From positions 62,001 to 126,000 of the forward strand of contig NZ_JAYSDK010000005.1 of NCBI RefSeq assembly GCF_041914405.1: a stretch of DNA of 64,000 nt, read 5' to 3'. Position numbers and translations under genes: made by a program. Every line of letters begins with the position of its first letter. Position 1 is the stretch's first letter. Below, piece by piece: positions 14,126 through 23,195 of the stretch. This stretch comes from Zoogloea sp041914405 (GTDB taxonomy: Bacteria > Pseudomonadota > Gammaproteobacteria > Burkholderiales > Rhodocyclaceae). The notes under the pieces are model-generated. The model saw only the letters and a program-made list of their open reading frames with translations, had not been told where the DNA came from and ran no database searches.

Positions 14126-15586
14126 TCAACCGGATGCAGGCGTCCACCCGCCGCCGAGGGCGCGGATCAGATTGACGGTGGCCCGCGCCCGCTCCCCGTC
14201 CAGCCCGACGGCGAGGCGCTGCTGCTGTAGCACGCTGCGTTCCGCGTCGATCACGTTGAGGTAGCTCACCGCGCCTTCCCGGTATTGCAGGCGGGCCAGG
14301 CGGGCGGCCCGCTCGGCGGCGCCGACGGCGTCGTCCTGCTCCCGGTGCTGGTCGCCGAGCAGGCGCAGCTGGGCCAGGTTGTCCTCCACCTCGCGGAAGG
14401 CCTGCAGCACCGTCTGGCGGTAGCGCGCGGCGTCTTCCACGTAGGCCGACTCGGCCTGCTTGAGGCCGGCCTCGCGGGCGCCACCGTCGAAGATCGGCAG
14501 GCTCAGCGCGGTGCCGACCAGCGGGCCGAGCACGAAGGTCCGGCTGGCATACTTGAACAGGTCGCCGACGCCGCCGGCCTCGTAGCCGGCCGCCCCGGTG
14601 AGGGACAGGCGCGGGAACCAGGCCGACTTGGCAACCCCGATGCGCGCGTTGGCGGCGGCCATCGCCCGTTCGGCGGCGGCGATGTCCGGCCGCCGTTCGA
14701 GCAATGCCGACGGCAGGCCGGCCGGCACGCCGATGGCGAGGCGGCGCAGCGGCATGGCCTGCAGGCTGAACTCCGCCGGCGACTTGCCGAGGAGGATCGC
14801 CAGCGCGTGCTCGGCCACCGCCCGCTGGCGGGCCAGGCCGAGGGATTCGGAGCGCGCCGCGGCGAGTTCGCTGCGCGCCCGGGCCAGGTCCAGCTCGGCG
14901 ATGTCGCCCTCGTCGAAGCGGCGCTGCAGCAGCTGCACGGTGTCGGCGCGCAGCTTGACGGTGTCCACGTACAAGGCCTGGGCAGCGTCCAGCTCGCGGA
15001 TCAGGAAGTAGGCCTGAGCCACGTCGGCCTGCAGGGCCAGCAGGGTTGCGCCGAACAAGGCGCCGCTGCGCTCGGCGTCGAGGCGGGCGGCGTCCTCGGC
15101 GCCGGACAGGCGGCCGAACAGGTCCACCTCGTAGGCGACCGTGGCCTGGCCGCGCCATAGGGTGCTTGTGCGCGTGTCAGCGTCGACGGCGAGGCCCTGG
15201 GAGGCCGGCGACGGGCGCTGGCGGGTCGGGCCGAAGCCGATGCCGACCTGGGGCAGGCGCGCCGCGTGGGCGGCCTGTTCCAGCGCGCGGGCCTGGCCCA
15301 GGCGGGCGGCGGCGGCCACCAGGTCCGGGTTGGCGGCCACCGCGTCGCGCTCCAGGCGGTCCAGCGTGGCGTCGCCGAAAACCGTCCACCACTCGCCGCG
15401 GGCGGCGGTGTCGGCCGGCTCGGCGGGCTTCCAGTTGGGATCGGCGGCGGGCGCCTCCTTGTAGGCGGCGGGTAGGTTGAGTGCCGGCTTGTCGTAGGCC
15501 GGCGCCACCGAGCAGCCGGCCAGCACCAGCAGGCTGGCGAGCAGGCCGAAGGCGCGGCGGGGCAGGGGAGGTTGTTGCAGGTTCAT
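14126..15586 (-). CDS. Outer-membrane efflux lipoprotein (OprM/OprN-like, NodT family)
   Basis: A 486-residue outer-membrane channel. The lipobox LVLAGC puts the lipidated cysteine at residue 25. Two outer-membrane-efflux-protein repeats follow, with landmarks YEVDLFGRLSGAEDAARL, LERRPDIAAAERAMAAANARIGVAKSAWFPRLSLTGAAGY and LPIFDGGAREAGLKQAESAY. It forms the trimeric exit duct for the RND pump encoded just upstream. The ATG at 15586 is preceded by AGGAG and lies four bases after the pump gene stop. The gene closes the three-gene operon (fusion protein, pump, duct), followed by a hairpin terminator. Confidence 0.93.
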   Translation of the reverse strand: MNLQQPPLPRRAFGLLASLLVLAGCSVAPAYDKPALNLPAAYKEAPAADPNWKPAEPADTAARGEWWTVFGDATLDRLERDAVAANPDLVAAAARLGQARALEQAAHAARLPQVGIGFGPTRQRPSPASQGLAVDADTRTSTLWRGQATVAYEVDLFGRLSGAEDAARLDAERSGALFGATLLALQADVAQAYFLIRELDAAQALYVDTVKLRADTVQLLQRRFDEGDIAELDLARARSELAAARSESLGLARQRAVAEHALAILLGKSPAEFSLQAMPLRRLAIGVPAGLPSALLERRPDIAAAERAMAAANARIGVAKSAWFPRLSLTGAAGYEAGGVGDLFKYASRTFVLGPLVGTALSLPIFDGGAREAGLKQAESAYVEDAARYRQTVLQAFREVEDNLAQLRLLGDQHREQDDAVGAAERAARLARLQYREGAVSYLNVIDAERSVLQQQRLAVGLDGERARATVNLIRALGGGWTPASG

Positions 15587-15590
15587 CGTC

Positions 15591-18500
15591 TTACTCCTGG
15601 CCGGCATGGGCGGCGGCGGGCTGCACCAGCGGCGCTTCGTGGTGGCTCGCCGAGTGGAGGGGATGGCGCTTGTCGAGGGTGCGCAGCAGCACGTAGAACA
15701 CCGGCGTCAGGAACAGCCCGAACAGCGTCACGCCGAGCATCCCGAAGAACACCGCGATGCCCATCGCGTGGCGCATCTCCGAGCCTGCACCGCTGGAGGT
15801 GACCAGCGGCACCACGCCCATGATGAAGGCGATGGAGGTCATCAGGATCGGCCGCAGACGCAGGCGGCTGGCGTCGATGGCGGCCTGCAGCGGGGTGTGG
15901 CCCTGCAGCTCCAGCTCGCGGGCGAACTCGACGATCAGGATGGCGTTCTTGCAGGCCAGCCCGACCAGCACCATCAACCCGATCTGCGTGAAGATGTTGT
16001 TGTCGCCACCGGTCAGCCACACGCCGGTGAGGGCCGCGAGGATGCTCATCGGCACGATCAGGATCACCGCCAGCGGCAGGGTCAGGCTCTCGTACTGGGC
16101 GGCCAGCACCAGGAAGACCAGCAGCACGCTGATCGGGAAGACCCACACGCCGGCGTTGCCGGCCAGGATCTTCTGGTAGGTGAGGTCGGTCCATTCGAAC
16201 TTCACGCCGCGCGGCAGGGTTTCGGCGGCGATGCGCTCGGCGGCCGCTTCGGCCTGGGCCGAGGAATAGCCGGGCGCCGGCCCGCCGTTGATGTCGGCGG
16301 CGGTGAAGCCGTTGTAGCGCACCACCATCTCCGGCCCGTAGCTGGGGGTGACCCGCAGCAGGGAGGCCAGCGGCACCATCTCGCCGCTGGCGTTGCGGGT
16401 CTTCAGGCGGCCGATGTCCTCCGGCTGGGCGCGGAAGTCCGCATCCGCCTGGGCCCGCACCTGGTACACGCGGCCGAAGCGGTTGAAGTCGTTCACGTAC
16501 AGGGAGCCCAGGTAGATCTGCAGCGTGTCGAACACGTCGGTGACGGCCACGCCTTGCTGCTTGGCCTTGGTGCGGTCCAGGTCCACGTCGAGCTGCGGCA
16601 CGTTGATCTGGTAGCTGGAGAACATCGGGCCCAGCTCGGGCGCCTTGCTGGCCGCCGCCATGAAGGCCTTGGCGGCCTTGTCCAGCTCGGCGTAGCCGAC
16701 GCTGCCGCGGTCCTCGATCTGCATCTTGAAGCCGCCGAGGGTGCCCAGGCCCATCACCGGCGGCGGCGGGAAGACGGCCGTGAAGGCTTCCTGGATGGAC
16801 GCGAACTGCTGGTTGAGGGCGCCGGCGATGGCGCCCGCCGACAGCTCCGCCCCCTTGCGCTCGGCGAAGGGCTTGAGGGTCACGAAGACGATGCCGGCGC
16901 TGGCGCTGTTGGTGAAGCCATTGATGGACAGGCCGGGGAAGGACACTGCGCTCTCCACGCCGGGCTGCTTGAGGGCGATGTCGCCCATGCGGCGGATCAC
17001 CGCCTCGCTGCGGTCGAGGGAAGCGCCGGCCGGCAGTTGCGCGAAGGCCACCAGGTATTGCTTGTCCTGGGCCGGCACGAAGCCGCCGGGCACGATGTAG
17101 GAGATGCCCACGGTAAGCGCCAGCAGCAGCCCATAGACGCCCATCGCCGAGGCCTTGTGGCCGATCACGCCGCGCACGCCGTTGCCGTAGTGCTCGCTGC
17201 CGCGTTGGAAGACACGGTTGAAGCGGGCGAAGAGGCCGCCCAGCCAGCGCTGCATCTGCACCGTCAGCCAGTCGGGCTTGGCGTCGTGGCTCTTCAGCAG
17301 CAGCGCGGCGAGGGCCGGCGACAGGGTCAGGGAATTGAAGGCGGAGATCACCGTGGAGATCGCGATGGTCATCGCGAACTGCTTGTAGAACTGGCCGGTG
17401 AGGCCGGTCATGAAGGCCAGCGGCACGAACACCGCGACCAGGGTCAGCGCGATGGCGATGATCGGCCCCGACACTTCGCGCATCGCCCGGTAGGTGGCTT
17501 CGCGCGGGGTCAGGCCGGCCTCGATGTTGCGCTCGACGTTCTCCACCACGACGATGGCGTCATCCACCACGATGCCGATGGCCAGCACCATGCCGAACAG
17601 GGACAGGGCGTTGATGGAATAGCCGAAGCCGAGCATCAGCGAGAAGGTGCCGATGATGGACACCGGAACCGCCAGCAGTGGGATGATCGACGCACGCCAG
17701 GTCTGCAGGAAGACGATGACCACCAGCACCACCAGCGCGATGGCCTCCAGCAATGTGGTGACCACCGCTTTGATACTGGCCCGCACGAACTGGGTCGGGT
17801 CATAGACGATGCTGTACTGCACCGACGGCGGGAAGTCCTTGGCCAACTCGGCCATCGTCTCGCGCACCTGGGACGAGACATCGAGGGCGTTGGCGCCGGG
17901 CGTCTGGAAGATCGGGATGGCCACCGCCGGCTTGTTGTCGAGCAGCGCACGCAGGCCGTATTCCGACGCGGCCAGCTCGATGCGGGCCACGTCGCCGAGA
18001 CGGGTGACGCCGCCGTCGGGGGCTGTCTTGAGAATGATCTGCGCGAACTCCGCCTCGTCCTTCAGGCGGCCTTGGGCATTCACGTTGAGCTGCAGCGGCG
18101 TGCGGCGGTCGTTGGGCGGCGCGCCGATGACGCCGGCGGCCACCTGCACGTTCTGCTCGCGGATGGCCTTCACCACCTCGGCGGCGGTGAGGCCGCGCTC
18201 GGCCACCTTGCCGGGGTCGAGCCACACCCGCATGGCGTAGTTGCCGGAGCCGAACAGGCCTACTTCACCCACGCCCTGGATGCGCGCCAGGCGGTCCTTG
18301 ACGTTGAGGACCGCGTAGTTGCGCAGGTAGGTCATGTCGTAGCGGTCGTCCGGCGAGGTCAGGTGCACCACCATGGTGATCGTCGGGGTGCTCTTGGCGG
18401 TGGTCACGCCGAGGCGCTGCACGTCCTCCGGCAGGCGCGGCAGGGCCTGGGAGACGCGGTTCTGCACCAGTTGCTGGGCCTTGTCGGGATCGACGCCGAG

Positions 18501-18791
18501 CTGGAAGTTGACGGTCAGGGTCAGGTTGCCGTCGCTGTTGGCCTGGCTCTGCATGTACAGCATGTTTTCCACGCCGTTGATGCTTTCTTCAAGCGGCGCG
18601 GCCACCGTTTCGGCGATCACCTTGGGGTTGGCGCCCGGGAACTGGGCGCGCACCACCACGGAGGGCGGCACCACTTCCGGGTATTCGGCGATGGGCAGCT
18701 TGAAGGCCGCCAGCACGCCGGCCAGCAGGATCAGGATCGACAGCACGCCGGCGAAGATCGGGCGGTCGATGAAGAACTTGGATATGTTCAT
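15591..18791 (-). CDS. RND multidrug efflux pump, HAE-1 family (MexF/OqxB-like)
   Basis: A 1066-residue inner-membrane proton/drug antiporter, full length for the family. The N-terminus MNISKFFIDRPIFAGVLSIL and ...LPIAEYPEVVPPSVVV are typical of the MexF/OqxB branch. The proton-relay aspartates D410-D411 lie in TM4 within GIVVDDAIVVVENVERN. Twelve TM segments and two large periplasmic loops are apparent, and the C-terminal half includes PAQDKQYLVAFAQLPAGASLDRSE. It acts as a trimer with the fusion protein (18811-20031) and the outer-membrane duct (14126-15586). MexF-type pumps commonly export chloramphenicol, quinolones and aromatic metabolites; the substrate here is not known. Confidence 0.95.
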   Translation of the reverse strand: MNISKFFIDRPIFAGVLSILILLAGVLAAFKLPIAEYPEVVPPSVVVRAQFPGANPKVIAETVAAPLEESINGVENMLYMQSQANSDGNLTLTVNFQLGVDPDKAQQLVQNRVSQALPRLPEDVQRLGVTTAKSTPTITMVVHLTSPDDRYDMTYLRNYAVLNVKDRLARIQGVGEVGLFGSGNYAMRVWLDPGKVAERGLTAAEVVKAIREQNVQVAAGVIGAPPNDRRTPLQLNVNAQGRLKDEAEFAQIILKTAPDGGVTRLGDVARIELAASEYGLRALLDNKPAVAIPIFQTPGANALDVSSQVRETMAELAKDFPPSVQYSIVYDPTQFVRASIKAVVTTLLEAIALVVLVVIVFLQTWRASIIPLLAVPVSIIGTFSLMLGFGYSINALSLFGMVLAIGIVVDDAIVVVENVERNIEAGLTPREATYRAMREVSGPIIAIALTLVAVFVPLAFMTGLTGQFYKQFAMTIAISTVISAFNSLTLSPALAALLLKSHDAKPDWLTVQMQRWLGGLFARFNRVFQRGSEHYGNGVRGVIGHKASAMGVYGLLLALTVGISYIVPGGFVPAQDKQYLVAFAQLPAGASLDRSEAVIRRMGDIALKQPGVESAVSFPGLSINGFTNSASAGIVFVTLKPFAERKGAELSAGAIAGALNQQFASIQEAFTAVFPPPPVMGLGTLGGFKMQIEDRGSVGYAELDKAAKAFMAAASKAPELGPMFSSYQINVPQLDVDLDRTKAKQQGVAVTDVFDTLQIYLGSLYVNDFNRFGRVYQVRAQADADFRAQPEDIGRLKTRNASGEMVPLASLLRVTPSYGPEMVVRYNGFTAADINGGPAPGYSSAQAEAAAERIAAETLPRGVKFEWTDLTYQKILAGNAGVWVFPISVLLVFLVLAAQYESLTLPLAVILIVPMSILAALTGVWLTGGDNNIFTQIGLMVLVGLACKNAILIVEFARELELQGHTPLQAAIDASRLRLRPILMTSIAFIMGVVPLVTSSGAGSEMRHAMGIAVFFGMLGVTLFGLFLTPVFYVLLRTLDKRHPLHSASHHEAPLVQPAAAHAGQE

Positions 18792-18810
18792 GGGGCTTCT
18801 CCCGCGGATC

Positions 18811-20031
18811 TCAGATCCGCGTTTTCATCGCGTGGGGCGTGGCGGCGGCGGCCAGCGGCGCGCTGCCTTCCATGGCGACCGGGTGGGGCGTCACCGGGTC
18901 GCCGGGGCGGACCCGCTGCAGGCCGTTCACCACGATGCGTTCGCCCGGCTTGAGGCCGTCCTCGACGATGCGCAGGCCGTCGTGCAGGTTGCCGAGGCGC
19001 ACTTCCCGGTAGGCGGTCTTGTTGGCGGCGTCCACGACCAGCACGAAGCGCTTGTCCTGGTCGGTGCCGATGGCGCGGTCGTCGATCAGCACGGCCTCCC
19101 GCGGGGTGCCGGCACCGAGGCGGATGCGTGCGTAGAGGCCCGGTACCAGGCGGCCGTCTGCGTTGTCGAAGATGGCCCGCACGCGGATCGTGCCGGAGGT
19201 GGTGTCGAGGCGGTTGTCCACCGAGTGGATGCGCCCCTCGAAGGGGTGGCCGTCCTGGTCGGCGAGGCCGAGGTGCACCGGCAGGGCAGGGCCCTTGGCG
19301 TCGCGGGCCGGGCTCACCGACTTCAGGAAGGTCTGCTCATCCACGTCGAAGGCAGCGTAGATGCGGCTGGACGACACCAGCGTGGTGAGCGCCGGGCCGC
19401 CGTTGGCGCTGACCAGGTTGCCGACGGTGACTTCGGCGCGGGACATGCGGCCGTCGATGGGCGCCTTGATGGACGTGTATTCCAGGTTCAGGCGGGCGAT
19501 GCGCAGCGCCGCGCGGGCGGCCTGCACGCCGGCGCCGGCATCGCGGGCGGCGTTCTGCTTCTCTTCCAGGTCGCGGCGCGATACCGCGTTGTCGGCGATC
19601 AGGCGCTCGGCGCGGGCCAGGTCGGAGCCGGTGTAGCCGACCCGCGATTCGGCGGCGGCGAGCTGGGCCTCGGCACGCTCCACCTCGGCGGCGAAGGGGC
19701 GCGGGTCTATGGTGAACAGCACGTCGCCCTTGCGTACGAGGCTGCCATCACGGAAATGCACCTGGGTCAGGATGCCCGACACCTGCGGACGGATCTCGAC
19801 CCGGTCCACCGCTTCCAGGCGGCCGGAGAAGTCCTGCCAGTCGATGATGGCCTTGTCGACCACTTGGGCGGTGTCCACCTGGGCGGCCTGCGGCGCGGCG
19901 GCCGGTGTGGGCACCTCGTCGTGGGCCGCATAGACGGCGGCTCCGCCACCGGCCAGGGTGAGGCCGGCGAGGGCTGCGGCGATGACGAGACGCCGGCGGG
20001 GAAGGGAACGGGAGGTAACGGTCGCGGTCAT
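18811..20031 (-). CDS. RND efflux periplasmic adaptor (MexE-like membrane fusion protein)
   Basis: A 406-residue periplasmic adaptor. An N-terminal membrane anchor or signal (RRRLVIAAALAGLTLAGGGAAVYA) is followed by the lipoyl half-motif EIRPQVSGILTQVHFRDGSLVRKGDVLFTIDPRPF, an alpha-hairpin (residues about 105-165), the second lipoyl half IKAPIDGRMSRAEVTVGNLV, and beta-barrel and membrane-proximal domains. The ATG at 20031 has GAGGAC upstream, and the longer frame to 20274 runs through the regulatory region. It leads the three-gene efflux operon, which is divergent from a LysR regulator at 20292. A 20-base gap separates it from the pump gene. Confidence 0.94.
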   Translation of the reverse strand: MTATVTSRSLPRRRLVIAAALAGLTLAGGGAAVYAAHDEVPTPAAAPQAAQVDTAQVVDKAIIDWQDFSGRLEAVDRVEIRPQVSGILTQVHFRDGSLVRKGDVLFTIDPRPFAAEVERAEAQLAAAESRVGYTGSDLARAERLIADNAVSRRDLEEKQNAARDAGAGVQAARAALRIARLNLEYTSIKAPIDGRMSRAEVTVGNLVSANGGPALTTLVSSSRIYAAFDVDEQTFLKSVSPARDAKGPALPVHLGLADQDGHPFEGRIHSVDNRLDTTSGTIRVRAIFDNADGRLVPGLYARIRLGAGTPREAVLIDDRAIGTDQDKRFVLVVDAANKTAYREVRLGNLHDGLRIVEDGLKPGERIVVNGLQRVRPGDPVTPHPVAMEGSAPLAAAATPHAMKTRI

Positions 20032-20187
20032 GATGTCCTCTCTGTTTTCTGATTTGGGGCTGGATTCCGGAAAAGGCTGGCGCCGCCTGGTCGCCCGGCT
20101 ATGATCGAGAACATTGGCGTACTGCCTTGTCATTTGATCAGTTATCCGGGATGGACGGGCGGGGAGATGACTGAATTCTGGTTGTTG

Positions 20188-20222
20188 TGAAGTCATGGAT
20201 AAATATCCAAAAGTTGACTTCA
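20188..20222. promoter_or_regulatory. Nested dyad operator between efflux operon and LysR gene
   Basis: TGAAGTCA (20188-20195) and TGACTTCA (20215-20222) are perfect inverted arms. Between them lies a second dyad, TGGAT-AAAT-ATCCA (20196-20209). The nested symmetry, the AT-rich centre and the position between divergent genes all fit a LysR-type regulatory site for the pump operon and for autoregulation. Confidence 0.6.
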
Positions 20223-20291
20223 CTATTCGAAGTTGGCTAATAATTGATCCATGCCTTCCTTCCGCGGAGGCCATCGTACGGAGCCGGAAAA

Positions 20292-21305
20292 ATGGATCGA
20301 TTTCAGGCCATGAAGGTCTTCATGGGAGTCGTGGAAGCCAACAGCTTTACGCGCGCGGCGGACAACCTTGGCCTGCCGCGGGCCACTGTTACCAACACCA
20401 TCCAGGGGCTGGAAAACCACCTCAAGACGCGGCTGCTCAACCGAACCACCCGCAGCGTCAGCCTGACCGCCGACGGGGCGGCCTACTACGAGCGTTGCGG
20501 ACGCATCCTGGCCGAGCTGGAGGAGACCGAAGCGGCGTTTCAGGATGCCGCGCGGCGGCCCCAGGGGCGGCTGCGGGTGGACGTGGCCGGCCCCATCGGG
20601 CGGCAGATCCTGATTCCCCATCTGGGGGAGTTCCACGAGCGCTACCCCGACGTGGAACTGGTGATCGGCATGGGCGACCGCCCGGTGGACCTGGTGCAGG
20701 AGGCTGTGGATTGCGTGATCCGCGGCGGCGAGCTGACGGATTCCACGCTGGTGGCGCGGCGCATCGGCAGTCTGAGCTTCGTCACCTGCGGGTCGCCGGC
20801 CTACCTGGGGCGCCACGGCGAGCCGCTGACGCTCGAGGAACTGCAGCGGCACCGGGCCGTGCATTACTTTTCGAGCGTCAGCGGGCGCAATTTCGACTGG
20901 GACTTTCTGGTGGACGGGGTCAGCGTGCCGATCCGCATGGAAGGGCGCATGGCGGTAAACGACGCCGATGCTTACATCACCTGCGGGATCAAGAGCTTCG
21001 GGCTGATCCAGCCGGCCCGCTTCATGGCCTTGCCGCACCTGGAGAGTGGCGCGCTGAAGGAGATCCTGCCCCAGTGGAAGCCGTCGCCGGTGCCGATGTC
21101 GGTGCTCTACCCGCAGAACCGCCACCTGTCGCCCAAGGTGCGCGCCTTCGCCGACTGGGCGGCGGAGCTGTTCGCCCGCTGCCCGCTGCTGAGCGGCTGT
21201 AACAGTGCCGGGGTTGAAGTCGGTGTCTGTCATTACCCGGATCGCAAGCCGAGCTACACGGTGCGCGACATGCTGGTGGACGACAACGCGGTGTTGGCCG
21301 GCTGA
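20292..21305 (+). CDS. LysR-family transcriptional regulator (DsdC/AaeR-like subgroup), divergent from efflux pump
   Basis: A 337-residue regulator. HTH at residues 1-60: MDRFQAMKVFMGVVEANSFTRAADNLGLPRATVTNTIQGLENHLKTRLLNRTTR. The recognition-helix region (PRATVTNTIQGLE) and TRSVSLTADG belong to the large CrgA-like subgroup. The effector domain is residues about 90-290. The C-terminal tail of about 50 residues (CNSAGVEVGVCHYPDRKPSYTVRDMLVDDNAVLAG) is longer than usual. The ATG at 20292 has GGAG upstream and gives the canonical N-terminus. It is divergent from the MexEF-like operon, with a nested dyad between them, so control of the pump is more likely than control of the downstream fccAB. Confidence 0.88.
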   Translation: MDRFQAMKVFMGVVEANSFTRAADNLGLPRATVTNTIQGLENHLKTRLLNRTTRSVSLTADGAAYYERCGRILAELEETEAAFQDAARRPQGRLRVDVAGPIGRQILIPHLGEFHERYPDVELVIGMGDRPVDLVQEAVDCVIRGGELTDSTLVARRIGSLSFVTCGSPAYLGRHGEPLTLEELQRHRAVHYFSSVSGRNFDWDFLVDGVSVPIRMEGRMAVNDADAYITCGIKSFGLIQPARFMALPHLESGALKEILPQWKPSPVPMSVLYPQNRHLSPKVRAFADWAAELFARCPLLSGCNSAGVEVGVCHYPDRKPSYTVRDMLVDDNAVLAG

Positions 21306-21399
21306 AGCCTGGCGCGGCTTGCGGCGAAGCGGCCTGGCGGAGAACAATGGCGGGCTCGCCGATCGCCCCTTGCGTCGGCCGCCTCGACTAGGAGAAACG

Positions 21400-21717
21400 A
21401 TGACGCTGTCCCCGCGCTGCGCCGTCCTCGGCCTGCTGTTCGGCCTGGCTACCATGGCCCATGCCAGCCCCGCCCCTGATCCCGACCTGGCCCGCAACCT
21501 GGCCGCCACTTGCACCGGCTGCCACGGCACCGACGGCCACGCCCGGCCCGACGCGACGATGCCCGTGCTGGCCGGCGTGCCGGCGCCCGAGTTGATGCAG
21601 AAGCTGCGGGAGTTCCGTAGCGGCACACGGCCGGCGACGATCATGCCGCAGATCGCCAAGGGCTACAGCGAAGCCCAGCTCGAACTGATCGCGGCGTATT
21701 TCGCCGCCCGCAAGTAG
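21400..21717 (+). CDS. fccA: Cytochrome c subunit of sulfide dehydrogenase (FccA-like)
   Basis: A 105-residue periplasmic class I cytochrome c. A signal peptide (VLGLLFGLATMAHA) precedes one haem-binding motif, CTGCH (C38, C41, H42). The likely axial methionine is in ATIMPQIAKGYSE. It is monohaem, whereas purple sulfur bacterial FccA is dihaem. It lies 10 bases upstream of the flavoprotein gene, which identifies it as the electron-accepting subunit of flavocytochrome c sulfide dehydrogenase. It would pass electrons from sulfide oxidation to the respiratory chain. The ATG has AGGAGA directly upstream. Confidence 0.85.
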   Translation: MTLSPRCAVLGLLFGLATMAHASPAPDPDLARNLAATCTGCHGTDGHARPDATMPVLAGVPAPELMQKLREFRSGTRPATIMPQIAKGYSEAQLELIAAYFAARK

Positions 21718-21727
21718 GAGGCCGGGC

Positions 21728-23005
21728 ATGCTGAAGCGACGCGATTTCCTGAAGACTGCTGGCCTGGCCGGTGGCAGCTTATTGATGCCGGGGCTGTCCG
21801 GTCGTGCGCTGGCGGCCAAGCCCCGCGCCCATGTGGTGGTGGTCGGTGGCGGCTACGGCGGCGCGACGGCCGCCAAGTATCTGCGCATGTGGAGCGGCGG
21901 GGCGGTGGACGTGACCCTGGTGGAGCGCGATCCGCAGTTCATCTCCTGCCCGATCTCCAACCTGGTGATTGGGGGCGTGAAGACTCTCGCCGACATTACG
22001 CTGGGCTACGAGGGCCTGCGCGATACCTGGGGCGTGAAGGTGGTGAAGGACGAAGTGACCGCCATCGACCCGGCGGCGCGCACGCTGCGCCTGGCCGCCG
22101 GCGGCACGCTGTCGTGGGACCGCCTGGTGCTGTCGCCGGGCGTCGATTTCCAGTTCGACCAGGTGCCGGGGCTGGACAGCGAAGCCGCCCGCGGGCGCAT
22201 CCTGCACGCCTGGAAGGCTGGCGCCCAGACCGTCGCGCTGCGCGCGCAGCTGGAAGCCATGCCCGACGGCGGCGTGTATGCGCTGACCATCCCGCTGGCG
22301 CCGTACCGCTGCCCGCCGGGGCCCTACGAGCGGGCCTGCGTGGTGGCCGACTACTTCCGCCGCGCCAAGCCGAAGTCCAAGGTGCTGGTGCTCGACGCCA
22401 ACGCCGAGATCATCTCCAAGAAGGCGCTGTTCATGCAGGCCTTCGCCCGCTACAAGGGCATCCTCGAATACCGCCCCAACAGCGCGCTGCGCGAGGTGGA
22501 CGCGGCCAGCCGCACGGCCGTGCTGGACTTCGAGAACGTGCAGGCCGATGTGCTCAACGTGGTGCCGCCGCAGCGCGCCGGCGCCATCGCGGCCCAGGCG
22601 GGCCTCAAGCTGATCAACGGCCGCTGGGTGGACATCGACTGGCTGACTTTCGAGTCGGTGAACACGCCCGGCGTGCATGTGCTCGGCGACGCGATCTTCC
22701 CGGCGCCGACAATGCCCAAGTCCGGCCACATGGCCAATCAGCATGCCAAGGTGGCGGCGGCGGCGATCCTTCGCCTGCTCGCCGGCGAGGCGCCCAACCC
22801 CGCGCCGGTGGTGATGAACACCTGCTACAGCTTCGTCGATGCCAGCCACGTGATCCACGTCAGCTCGGTGCACCAGTACGACGCGGCCCAGCGCACCGTG
22901 CTGCCGGTGGCCGGCGCCGGTGGCGTGTCTGCCGAGGCCAGCGAACAGGAAGGCCGCTACGCGCTGGCCTGGGCGCACAACATCTGGGCCGACATGCTGG
23001 CCTGA
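21728..23005 (+). CDS. fccB: Flavocytochrome c sulfide dehydrogenase, flavoprotein subunit
   Basis: A 425-residue periplasmic flavoprotein. Its twin-arginine signal KRRDFLK predicts folded export by Tat. The FAD-binding glycine motif is VVVVGGGYGGATAAKYL (residues 36-52). C74 in FISCPISNLVIGG aligns with the cysteine that binds FAD covalently in FccB of purple sulfur bacteria. C195 in YRCPPGPYERAC and a cysteine in VVMNTCYSF are candidates for the redox disulfide. It oxidises sulfide to sulfane sulfur or polysulfide. With fccA it forms a two-gene unit. Sulfide oxidation in the periplasm and an encapsulated cysteine desulfurase in the same genomic neighbourhood suggest a sulfur-handling lifestyle. 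Confidence 0.92.
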   Translation: MLKRRDFLKTAGLAGGSLLMPGLSGRALAAKPRAHVVVVGGGYGGATAAKYLRMWSGGAVDVTLVERDPQFISCPISNLVIGGVKTLADITLGYEGLRDTWGVKVVKDEVTAIDPAARTLRLAAGGTLSWDRLVLSPGVDFQFDQVPGLDSEAARGRILHAWKAGAQTVALRAQLEAMPDGGVYALTIPLAPYRCPPGPYERACVVADYFRRAKPKSKVLVLDANAEIISKKALFMQAFARYKGILEYRPNSALREVDAASRTAVLDFENVQADVLNVVPPQRAGAIAAQAGLKLINGRWVDIDWLTFESVNTPGVHVLGDAIFPAPTMPKSGHMANQHAKVAAAAILRLLAGEAPNPAPVVMNTCYSFVDASHVIHVSSVHQYDAAQRTVLPVAGAGGVSAEASEQEGRYALAWAHNIWADMLA

Positions 23006-23079
23006 GATGAGAGGGGTTCCGGGTGTGCGACAGTTGCTGTCGTACGCCCGTGTTCCAATCGGCACCATGAACGGCAACC

Positions 23080-23166
23080 TGTGGGGGCGAATTCATTCGC
23101 CCTCGGACTTCGATCAACCGACTGCGGGCGACTGAATTCGCCCCTACAGCCGAGTAATTCGCCCCA
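23080..23166. repeat. REP-type inverted pair (REPIN) upstream of recC
   Basis: The left half is TGTGGGGGCGAATTCATTCG plus CCC (23080-23102), the right half GGGCGACTGAATTCGCCCCT plus ACA (23126-23148). A further degenerate half, AATTCGCCCCAACC, follows at about 23155-23166. The pair can fold into one long cruciform or hairpin. It sits between the fccB stop and the recC start. Confidence 0.8.
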
Positions 23167-23195
23167 ACCGCCGAATTCATTTTCCGGAGACTTCC

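Noticed and set aside
15606..18953. 1115-codon frame opposite the RND pump gene
   Set aside because: His/Gln/Gly/Arg-rich antisense shadow of a high-G+C gene; the RND protein on the minus strand is full length and fully conserved.
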